Below, one piece after another: positions 54,875 to 64,000 of a stretch of DNA of 64,000 bases. The translations under genes were made by a program, and so were the position numbers. Each line of letters begins with the position of its first letter. Positions within the stretch are counted from its first letter, which is position 1. The notes under the pieces are model-generated. The model worked only from the letters and a program-made list of their open reading frames with translations, did no database searches and was not told the DNA's origin. The DNA lies in the NCBI RefSeq assembly GCF_030815975.1, contig NZ_JAUSXL010000002.1, forward strand, positions 4,018,501 to 4,082,500, given 5' to 3'. The DNA is from Variovorax paradoxus (GTDB taxonomy: Bacteria > Pseudomonadota > Gammaproteobacteria > Burkholderiales > Burkholderiaceae_C).

Positions 54875-55621
54875 ATGCCTCACGCCGTCTCCTTCCTTCG
54901 CGCCGCGCGCCTGGCTCGAAGCGCCAAACCCTTTCTCGCCCGTGGTGGCTTCAAGCGCGAGCGCTGCGCGGGCTGCCGCCTGGTGCCCAGCCATTGCATG
55001 TGCGCCGTGCGCCCTTCGGTGGCAACGCGCGCGGGAGTGTGCCTGCTCATGGCCGACATCGAGCCGCTCAAGCCCACCAACACGGGGTGGCTGGTCGCCG
55101 ACGTGGTGGCCGATACCTTCGCCTTCGGCTGGGCCCGCACCGAAACCGATCCCGCGCTGCTGGCGCTGTTGAACGACCCGCAATGGCAGCCCTACGTGGT
55201 GTTCCCGGGGCAATATGCGGCGCCCGAGCGCGTGGTCGTGGCCGTTCCAGTGCCTGGACCGGACGGCAGCGGCTGCGTGAAACGGCCGCTCTTCATCCTG
55301 TTCGACGCGACATGGGCCGAGGCACGCAAAATGTTTCGCAGAAGCCCTTACCTCGACCGGCTGCCGGTGTTGAGCCTGCAGCCGGAGCAGATCACGCAAT
55401 ACAAGCTGCGCAACTCTGGCCGCGACGACCACTTCTGCACCAGCGAGGTGGCCGCGATGTGCATGAACCTGGCGGGCGAAAACGTTGCCGAACAGACGCT
55501 GGAGGCGTACCTCGCGGTGTTCACGCACCACTATCTGCGTGCGAAGAACCAGCAGCCCATTGCCTGGGACAGTGCGGCGCATCGGCGGCTGCGCGAAGTG
55601 TCCATCCGACCGCCGGCCTAA
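54875..55621 (+). CDS. tapT: DTW-domain tRNA-uridine aminocarboxypropyltransferase
   Basis: A 248-residue DTW-domain protein. The zinc-binding Cys cluster is at 31, 34, 41 and 43 (CAGCRLVPSHCMC). The DxTW motif is FDATWAEARKMF at about residues 144-155, followed by PYLDRLPVL and a late TSEVAAMCMN block. E. coli TapT (YfiP) places the acp group on U47 of tRNA from S-adenosylmethionine. The sequence carries all family blocks, but confirmation as TapT and not a rRNA-modifying paralogue needs a phylogeny. It stands alone between the DUF1501 and nitronate monooxygenase genes. Confidence 0.8.
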   Translation: MPHAVSFLRAARLARSAKPFLARGGFKRERCAGCRLVPSHCMCAVRPSVATRAGVCLLMADIEPLKPTNTGWLVADVVADTFAFGWARTETDPALLALLNDPQWQPYVVFPGQYAAPERVVVAVPVPGPDGSGCVKRPLFILFDATWAEARKMFRRSPYLDRLPVLSLQPEQITQYKLRNSGRDDHFCTSEVAAMCMNLAGENVAEQTLEAYLAVFTHHYLRAKNQQPIAWDSAAHRRLREVSIRPPA

Positions 55622-55768
55622 TGTCGTCGAACTTGCCCGCGATCATTGTCTGGCCTCGGCTTGCGGCACTTCCCGCAGCGCCTGCCGGCTGAGCGCAAGG
55701 GCTTTGGGCTTCGCCGCAGAATAGGCGCTGGCATGCGCCTCACATCCAAAAAAAAGGAACATCTACCA

Positions 55769-56827
55769 ATGACCACTTCATTGCAGCAACTCCTCGGCAT
55801 CGATCTGCCGCTGATCCAGGCGCCCATGGCGGGCGTGCAGGGCAGCGCCATGGCCATTGCGGTCAGCAACGCGGGCGCGCTCGGCTCGCTGCCGTGCGCG
55901 ATGCTCGGCAACGACGCCATCCGCAGCGAAGTCACTGCGATCCGCGAGGGCACCGGCAAGCCCTACAACCTCAACTTCTTCTGCCACGTGCCGCCCCAGC
56001 CCAGCGCCGAACGCGAAGCGGTGTGGCGCAATGCGCTGGCGCCGTACTACCGCGAATTCGGCATCGATGCGGCGGCCATACCCACCGGCCCGGGGCGCAA
56101 CCCCTTCAGCGCCGAGGTGGCCGAGGTGCTGGCCGCGTTCCGCCCGCCGGTGGTGAGTTTCCATTTCGGGCTGCCGCCCGAGCCGCTGCTGGCGCAGGTG
56201 CGCGGATGGGGCTCGAAGATCCTGGCATCGGCCACCACGGTCGACGAGGCACTGTGGCTCGAAGCGCACGGCGTCGATGCGGTCATTGCGCAGGGCCTGG
56301 AGGCGGGCGGGCACCGCGGGCACTTTCTCTCGCACGATCTCACGGTGCAGCCCGGCACCTTCGCGCTGCTGCCGCAGGTGGTGCGCGCGGTGCGGCTGCC
56401 TGTGATCGCGGCCGGCGGCATTGCCGATGCGAACGGCGTGGCCGCGGCCATGGCGCTGGGTGCCGCGGGCGTGCAGGTGGGCACGGCCTACATGCTGGCG
56501 CCCGAGGCCACCACCAGCGCCGTGCACCGCGCGGCGCTGAAGAGCGAAGCTGCGCGCCATACGGCGCTCACCAATCTCTTCACGGGCCGGCCGGCGCGCG
56601 GCATCGTCAACCGCGTGATGCGCGAGCTGGGGCCGATCGGCTCGGCGGCGCCCGAGTTTCCGCTGGCCACTTCGGGCATTGCGCCCTTGCGCGCCAAGGC
56701 CGAGGCGCAGGGCAGCGGCGATTTTTCTCCGCTGTGGTCGGGCCAGAACGCAACCGGCTGCCGCGAGCTGCCGGCCGCCGAAATCACGCGCGCCTTGGCG
56801 CAGGGGTTTCAATCTTCAACGGCCTGA
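55769..56827 (+). CDS. nitronate monooxygenase
   Basis: A 352-residue class I nitronate monooxygenase-like enzyme. The start TTSLQQLLGIDLPLIQAPMAG is canonical, and AQGLEAGGHRGHF carries the active-site His region, followed by IAAGGIADANGVAAAMALGA. ATG 55769 follows an AAAAAGGAAC site; the longer in-frame start lacks one. It would oxidise propionate 3-nitronate or alkyl nitronates with FMN and oxygen. It is only distantly like the 24643 protein, which belongs to a different subgroup. Confidence 0.9.
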   Translation: MTTSLQQLLGIDLPLIQAPMAGVQGSAMAIAVSNAGALGSLPCAMLGNDAIRSEVTAIREGTGKPYNLNFFCHVPPQPSAEREAVWRNALAPYYREFGIDAAAIPTGPGRNPFSAEVAEVLAAFRPPVVSFHFGLPPEPLLAQVRGWGSKILASATTVDEALWLEAHGVDAVIAQGLEAGGHRGHFLSHDLTVQPGTFALLPQVVRAVRLPVIAAGGIADANGVAAAMALGAAGVQVGTAYMLAPEATTSAVHRAALKSEAARHTALTNLFTGRPARGIVNRVMRELGPIGSAAPEFPLATSGIAPLRAKAEAQGSGDFSPLWSGQNATGCRELPAAEITRALAQGFQSSTA

Positions 56828-56831
56828 CGCC

Positions 56832-57509
56832 ATGACGCAACTCCACCTGCCTTTCAAGTTTCTCGAGCAGGCCGCAGGGCCGAACGTGCGCGAGCCCTGG
56901 CTGCTGGTGCTGATGCACGGCGTCGGCAGCAACGAGCAAGACCTGTTCGGCCTCGCGCGGCTCATGCCGCCGCAGTTTCACGTGCTGAGCCTGCGCGCCC
57001 CGTATGTGCTGTCGCCCGATGCCTATGCGTGGTTCGAGTTCCAGGTGCTGGCCGATGGCCAGCGGCGCATCAACGAGGAGCAGGAGCGCGAAAGCCGTTT
57101 CCTGGTGGGCGAGATGGTGGCCTCGGCGGCGCAGCAGCTCGGCGTGCCGCCGGAACGCGTGGTGGTCGGCGGCTTCAGCCAAGGCGGCATCATGGCGCTG
57201 TCGCTGCTGCTGACGCAGCCTGCAAAAGTGCGCGCCGCGATGGTGTGGCACGGGCGGCTGCTGTCGGAGGTGCTGCCGCACATCGCGTCGCCCGAGGCCT
57301 TCGAGGGCAAGGCGCTGTGGGTGAGCCATGGCAGCGCCGACAACGTGATTCCGCCGAGCGCCGCACAGGCCACGCGTGAACTGGCGCGCGGCCTGCCGCT
57401 GGCGCTGTCGGGCGCCGATTTTCCGGGCGGCCACGAGATCCGACCGGCCGAGCTGCAGGGCACGCTGGCGTGGCTGCAGTCGCTCGGCGGGACGGCCGGC
57501 GCGTCCTAG
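56832..57509 (+). CDS. carboxylesterase/phospholipase-type alpha/beta hydrolase
   Basis: A 225-residue serine hydrolase of the Abhydrolase_2 (YpfH/Est) class. The nucleophile is Ser116 in GGFSQGGIM, the Asp lies in HGSADNVIP and the His in GGHEI. The oxyanion segment LMHGVGSNEQDLFGL is near residue 30. ATG 56832 lies 4 bp after the preceding stop, so the two genes form an operon. No signal peptide is seen. A short-chain carboxylesterase or thioesterase activity is likely; the natural substrate is unknown. Confidence 0.88.
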   Translation: MTQLHLPFKFLEQAAGPNVREPWLLVLMHGVGSNEQDLFGLARLMPPQFHVLSLRAPYVLSPDAYAWFEFQVLADGQRRINEEQERESRFLVGEMVASAAQQLGVPPERVVVGGFSQGGIMALSLLLTQPAKVRAAMVWHGRLLSEVLPHIASPEAFEGKALWVSHGSADNVIPPSAAQATRELARGLPLALSGADFPGGHEIRPAELQGTLAWLQSLGGTAGAS

Positions 57510-57635
57510 CGGCTGAACTTTCGCATCGCGGGCGCGTCACAGGGCGTTACGGGATGACGCCGCGGCCGGGCGCCGATCTGGTGCACCATAGCTGCTCGTC
57601 TCCCATTGCAATCCTCCCAAAAGGAAACCGCAGAC

Positions 57636-58583
57636 ATGTCCGACCGAGACACCCCCGAGATTCCCGACGTGCACGATTCGCGCGATGCCCCCGCGTACAG
57701 GCCGCGGCGCGAGACGTCGACCGGAACCATCATCGTCATCGTGCTGCTGGCGATCGCGGCCGGATTCCTGGGCTGGCGCTGGTACCAGCAGCAACAGCCG
57801 CTCCCGGCTGAATCGCCGCCGGTGGCCGCCGCGCCGAACGACGGGATTGCGCCCACGCCGCCCGCGCCCCTGCCCGAATTGCCGGAACCGCAGAACCCCA
57901 TCGATGCGATCGCGCTGCCCGACTCGGGGCTGCCCAAGGTCGGCGATTCCGATTCGCGCGTGATGAAGGCGCTGGTCGACCTGATGGGCAGCAAGAACGT
58001 GGCGGACTTCCTGCAGTTCGAAGGCATCGTGCGCCGCTTCGTGGCCACGGTCGACAACCTCGCGCGCGAGCAGTCGCCCGCGAGCACCTGGCCGGTTCAG
58101 CCGACGAAGCAGCACTTCACCACCCAGGGCAAGGGCGAGAAAGAGACCATTTCGCCCAACAATGCCGCGCGCTACAACCCCATCGTGACGCTGGCCGAGT
58201 CGATCGATCCGGCCAAGGCCGCCAAGACATATGCGCGGCTCTATCCGCTGTTCCAGCAGGCCTACGAGGAGCTCGGCTATCCGGGGCGCTACTTCAACGA
58301 CCGGCTCGTTGCCGTGATCGACCATCTGCTGCAGGCGCCCGAGCCCGCCGGCCCGGTGCAGGTCCGCCTCGTCGAGGTGAAGGGCAACGTGCCGTCGCAG
58401 CGGCCCTGGGTGCGCTACGAGTACGCCGATCCGCAGCTCGAGTCGCTCTCGTCGGGCCAGAAGATCATGGTGCGCGTGGGGCTGGAGAACGAGCGCAAGC
58501 TGAAGGCCAGCCTGCGCGGCTTCCGCGAGCAGATCGCCACGGGCGAGCTGGCGAAGAAGAAACAACAGCAGCAGCAGCGCTGA
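57636..58583 (+). CDS. DUF3014 membrane-anchored protein
   Basis: A 315-residue protein of the DUF3014 family. A single membrane helix lies near residues 28-48 (TIIVIVLLAIAAGFLGW), followed by a Pro/Ala-rich linker (residues 50-95) and a periplasmic domain (about 100-300) with the block SRVMKALVDLMGSKNVADFL. The C-terminus ends in a Lys/Gln-rich tail (AKKKQQQQQR). ATG 57636 follows an AAAGGAAAC site. Function is unknown; the membrane anchor and large extracytoplasmic part suggest an envelope role. Confidence 0.85.
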   Translation: MSDRDTPEIPDVHDSRDAPAYRPRRETSTGTIIVIVLLAIAAGFLGWRWYQQQQPLPAESPPVAAAPNDGIAPTPPAPLPELPEPQNPIDAIALPDSGLPKVGDSDSRVMKALVDLMGSKNVADFLQFEGIVRRFVATVDNLAREQSPASTWPVQPTKQHFTTQGKGEKETISPNNAARYNPIVTLAESIDPAKAAKTYARLYPLFQQAYEELGYPGRYFNDRLVAVIDHLLQAPEPAGPVQVRLVEVKGNVPSQRPWVRYEYADPQLESLSSGQKIMVRVGLENERKLKASLRGFREQIATGELAKKKQQQQQR

Positions 58584-58712
58584 CCGGGTGCGCCGTGTAG
58601 GCGCGGGCCGATTGCATGCAGCGCCGATGCCGGGGATGATTCGCCGAGCCCGCCGGCAGTGCCCGCGGTTCGCCCGGCTTCGATTCCCAAGAAAGATTTC
58701 GAGGACACCCGT

Positions 58713-58961
58713 ATGAACCTGATGAGCGTCGACCTCTACCAGAGCGCCACCGATCCCGACAAATTCCTGGCGCTTCCCGCGGACACCGACCCCGCCGAGC
58801 TCATGGGTCCGATGACCTTCGACCAGGACTACGCGCATGTCAGGCGCTACAAGGAAGGCTTCGAATTCGATCCGTCCGAAAGCTATGCGGGCGTCAACGC
58901 CGCGAAGATCGCCGCGGACATCCTCACCGTGAAATGGGCGATCTACCGCCGCGAAGCCTGA
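58713..58961 (+). CDS. small protein of unknown function
   Basis: An 82-residue acidic protein that I do not recognise. It begins MNLMSVDLYQSATDPDKFLA, without a signal peptide or membrane helix, and ends with a helical segment (AAKIAADILTVKWAIYRREA). A GAGGACACCC site precedes ATG 58713. It has a 129-bp upstream gap and is convergent with gcvP, 49 bp away. The codon usage matches its neighbours, which supports it as a real gene. Confidence 0.6.
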   Translation: MNLMSVDLYQSATDPDKFLALPADTDPAELMGPMTFDQDYAHVRRYKEGFEFDPSESYAGVNAAKIAADILTVKWAIYRREA

Positions 58962-59010
58962 GCGGGGAGGAGCGCTACGGCGCCGGGCCGCCGCGCTTCC
59001 TGCTGCGGCC

Positions 59011-61917
<2,907 letters not shown>

Positions 61918-61967
61918 GGCGGTGAAGGCTCGGGGATGAGGAAAAAGCGGCTGGAGAACTCGGCGGA

Positions 61968-62339
61968 TCAGGACTCGGCGGCGAACTTGTCGTAGGTGGC
62001 GGCGTCGAGCAGCGCGTCGAGCTGCGCCGGTTCGCTGAGCTTGACCTTGAAGAACCAGCCGGCGGCCAGCGGGTCGGTGTTGGCGAGCGACGGATCGGCG
62101 CGCAGCGCTTCGTTCACTTCGGTGATCTCGCCCGACACGGGCATGAACACATCGGCCGCGGCCTTGACCGATTCGACGACACCGGCGACTTCGCCCTGGG
62201 CAAAGATCTTGCCGACTTCAGGCAGGTCGACAAAGACCACGTCGCCGAGCGCGTCCTGCGCATGCACGGTGATGCCGACGGTGGCCGCGCTGCCTTCGGC
62301 CGAAACCCATTCGTGGTCCTTGGTGTACTTGATGCTCAT
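61968..62339 (-). CDS. gcvH: glycine cleavage system H protein
   Basis: A 123-residue lipoyl-carrier protein. The lipoylated residue is Lys59 in [11 protein letters not shown], with the usual DLPEVG turn before and the [10 protein letters not shown] block after. It carries the aminomethyl intermediate between GcvP, GcvT and the L protein. A CGAGGAGTTTTCC site lies before ATG 62339. It follows gcvT by 47 bp. The dihydrolipoamide dehydrogenase is not encoded in this window. Confidence 0.97.
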   Translation of the reverse strand: MSIKYTKDHEWVSAEGSAATVGITVHAQDALGDVVFVDLPEVGKIFAQGEVAGVVESVKAAADVFMPVSGEITEVNEALRADPSLANTDPLAAGWFFKVKLSEPAQLDALLDAATYDKFAAES

Positions 62340-62386
62340 GGTGGAAAACTCCTCGTGGAAAAAATGATGATTGGGGAGCGCAGCGC

Positions 62387-63565
62387 CTAGCCGCGGTAAT
62401 AGCGCGTGGGCACGAAAGGCAGCGTCGAGACTTCCATCGGCACCGGCTTGCCGCGCACGATGGCCTGCACGCGCGTGCCGGGCTCGGAAAACGCGGTGGC
62501 CACGTAGCCCATGGCAATCGGGCGGTCGGCCGTCGGGCCGAGCAGGCCGCTCGTGACAAAGCCGATGTCGTGGCCTTCGAAGGATTGCAGCACCGTGCCG
62601 TCGCGCACCGGAATGCGTTCCAGCGCCACGAGGCCGACGCGCCTGCGCTTGAGCGTGTCGTGGTCGGTGTGGCCCGCGGCGCCGGCCGTGGCGGCGGCGA
62701 GCTGCGCCAGCACCCTGGCCGCGCCCGGAAAACCGCCTTCGCGCGCGCCGCCCGTGCGGCGCACCTTCTGGATCGCCCAGTTCAGCGAGGCTTCGACCGG
62801 CGTGGTAGCGGTGTCGATGTCGTTGCCGTAGAGGCAGAGCCCGGCTTCCAGCCGCAGCGAATTGCGTGCGCCCAGGCCGATGGGCTTGACCTCGGGCTGC
62901 GCCAGCAGCAGGCGGGCCAGCGCGTCGGCATTCTGGCCGGCCACCGAGATCTCGAAGCCGTCTTCGCCGGTGTAGCCGCTGCGCGTGGCGAAGGCCGGAA
63001 TGCCGCCGATCTGCACCGCGCCGCCGGTCATGAACACGAAGCGCTCGGTGCCGGGCGACAGCCGCGCCAGCACCGCGGCCGCCTGCGGCCCCTGCAGCGC
63101 GAGCAGCGCGTGATCGGGCAGCGGCTGCACCTCGCAGCGCGCGCCGATCTTCTGCTGGATGTGGGCGATGTCGGCCACCTTGCAGGCGCCGTTCACGATC
63201 ACGAAGATCGAGCCGTGGTTCTCGTTGAAGAACATCAGGTCGTCGAGGATGCCGCCCTCGTCGTTCAGCAGCAGGCCGTAGCGCTGCTTGCCGGGGGCCA
63301 GGTCGATCACGTCGACCGGCATCAGGGTCTCGAAGGCCGCCGCGGCGTCCGGACCGACCAGGCGCAGCTGGCCCATGTGCGAGATGTCGAACAGGCCGGC
63401 GGCGTCGCGCGTGTGCCTGTGCTCGGCCATCAGGCCGGCCGGGTACTGCACCGGCATCGAATAGCCGGCAAACGGCACCATGCGGGCGCCAAGCTCCACG
63501 TGCAGGCCGTACAGCGGGGTCTTCAGGAGTTGTTCGGCGGAAGAGGAGTCGGAGGAAGCAGCCAC
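62387..63565 (-). CDS. gcvT: aminomethyltransferase, T protein
   Basis: A 392-residue T protein, which releases ammonia from the H-bound aminomethyl group and forms 5,10-methylenetetrahydrofolate. The N-terminus shows LLKTPLYGLHVELGARMVPF and DISHMGQLRLVG; the family core is intact. GTG 63565 is chosen because it follows GGAGTGCCCC, a ribosome-binding site, and begins just before the conserved helix; longer in-frame starts would lie within the riboswitch expression platform. The start is 55 nt after the riboswitch. Confidence 0.95.
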   Translation of the reverse strand: MAASSDSSSAEQLLKTPLYGLHVELGARMVPFAGYSMPVQYPAGLMAEHRHTRDAAGLFDISHMGQLRLVGPDAAAAFETLMPVDVIDLAPGKQRYGLLLNDEGGILDDLMFFNENHGSIFVIVNGACKVADIAHIQQKIGARCEVQPLPDHALLALQGPQAAAVLARLSPGTERFVFMTGGAVQIGGIPAFATRSGYTGEDGFEISVAGQNADALARLLLAQPEVKPIGLGARNSLRLEAGLCLYGNDIDTATTPVEASLNWAIQKVRRTGGAREGGFPGAARVLAQLAAATAGAAGHTDHDTLKRRRVGLVALERIPVRDGTVLQSFEGHDIGFVTSGLLGPTADRPIAMGYVATAFSEPGTRVQAIVRGKPVPMEVSTLPFVPTRYYRG

Positions 63566-63620
63566 GGGGCACTCCAAAAGGGGCAGACGAATTCCATGGC
63601 GCGAGCCATGGGCCACCCCT

Positions 63621-63821
63621 GCTGTCCGCTTTACCTGAGAGATTCGCCCCACGATCGGGGTTTGCTCCTTCGGTGGGCCGTCGCATCGCGTTGATGCCAG
63701 CAACAGCCTCTCTCCAGCAAGGAAACGCCGGCATTCACCAGCGCTGTGTCAGTCCTTTTGCCTGAGCGTTCGGGAACCCCCTGCGCCTTCGGCGGCCCCG
63801 GCTGGCGGGGCTCTCTCCTGA
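63621..63821 (-). promoter_or_regulatory. tandem glycine riboswitch
   Basis: Two glycine aptamers in a row on the minus strand, upstream of gcvT. Aptamer 1 spans about 63743-63821, with GGAGAGAGC at its start and GCAAAAGGACTGACACAG near its end. Aptamer 2 spans about 63621-63719, with GCTGGAGAGAG and GGTAAAGCGGACAGC in the corresponding places. The short linker is typical of cooperative glycine riboswitches. In the gcv context glycine binding turns expression on. The expression platform must lie between 63621 and the GTG at 63565. Confidence 0.9.
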
Positions 63822-63862
63822 CCATGGGAGTGTAGTGGATCGCGGGCCCGGGGTCTGCAGCC

Positions 63863-64000
63863 TCAGTGCACAGTTTCGGCCAGCGGCAGCAGCCGCTCGA
63901 TGCGTTCCCGCAGCGACTCGGCGCGCTCGGGGCCGGCGGTTTTCTCGATCTCGCTGAGCATCAGCGCGGCGATGGTCAGCATGACCTGGCGGTCGCGGGC
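63863..64000 (-). CDS. C-terminal fragment of an unknown protein (cut by window edge)
   Basis: The last 45 codons of a minus-strand gene running out of the window, ending in TGA at 63863-63865. The visible part is helical and charged (QVMLTIAALMLSEIEKTAG, then ERAESLRERIERLLP) and could be the C-terminus of a small regulatory or cell-division protein. The reading frame is unbroken to the edge and has the same codon bias as its neighbours. It lies upstream of the glycine riboswitch. No family can be named from 45 residues. Confidence 0.5.
   Translation of the reverse strand, partial: ARDRQVMLTIAALMLSEIEKTAGPERAESLRERIERLLPLAETVH

Overview
The window is GC-rich chromosomal DNA from a beta-proteobacterium, most likely a Comamonadaceae member of the Variovorax type. 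This rests on the very high GC at third codon positions, the Bug-family receptor, the TRAP and Frc-like sugar uptake systems, the quinate/protocatechuate genes, the many ATGA/GTGA gene overlaps and the gene neighbourhoods. No rRNA, tRNA, CRISPR array, phage or transposase gene was seen. Genus assignment is inference from gene content, because no search was run.

Layout. (1) 1-4853: the 3' part of an ABC uptake operon that looks like the glycerol importer GlpSTPQUV: an ATPase (cut by the window edge), two permeases, a DUF2160 membrane protein and a large binding protein, closed by a terminator. (2) 4951-12723: a nine-gene operon resembling dialkylresorcinol (DarA/DarB) biosynthesis, extended with an ACP, a ketosynthase, a chain-length-factor-like protein, a BtrH-like acyltransferase and an ABC-2 exporter. 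It is the best candidate here for an undescribed biosynthetic system. (3) 12755-18526, minus strand: an HD-domain gene broken by an in-frame TAG, mltB, and a transglutaminase/DUF58/MoxR trio. (4) 18601-25605: a histone-deacetylase-like enzyme, an MscS channel, etfBA, an acyl-CoA dehydrogenase and a nitronate monooxygenase-like enzyme. (5) 25602-30779: an acyltransferase, a cupin, an ArsR/SRPBCC pair, a 61-residue protein, aroC and an MFS transporter. (6) 30825-34972: a Frc-like sugar ABC importer with a ROK regulator. (7) 35105-36407: a lipoprotein and a winged-helix protein. (8) 36502-50537: a quinate/shikimate-to-3-oxoadipate catabolic island with a Bug receptor, an IclR regulator, two shikimate dehydrogenase paralogues around a TRAP transporter, pcaB, pcaC, pcaD, a QuiC-type dehydroshikimate dehydratase and two MFS transporters. 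(9) 50576-58961: a DsbA-like protein, a DUF1800/DUF1501 pair, a DTW-domain tRNA-modifying enzyme, a second nitronate monooxygenase, an esterase and small unknown genes. (10) 59011-63821, minus strand: gcvT-gcvH-gcvP behind a tandem glycine riboswitch.

Three non-coding patterns stand out. Two collinear 274-bp copies of a composite element (1526-1799 and 8500-8773) sit inside two different operons. Each is a pair of large hairpins facing opposite ways, with compensatory base changes in one stem. A 15-bp palindrome lies beside the IclR gene (38451) and before the dehydroshikimate dehydratase gene (47136), so both are probably bound by the same regulator. A second, unrelated inverted repeat lies between the DUF1800 and DUF1501 genes.
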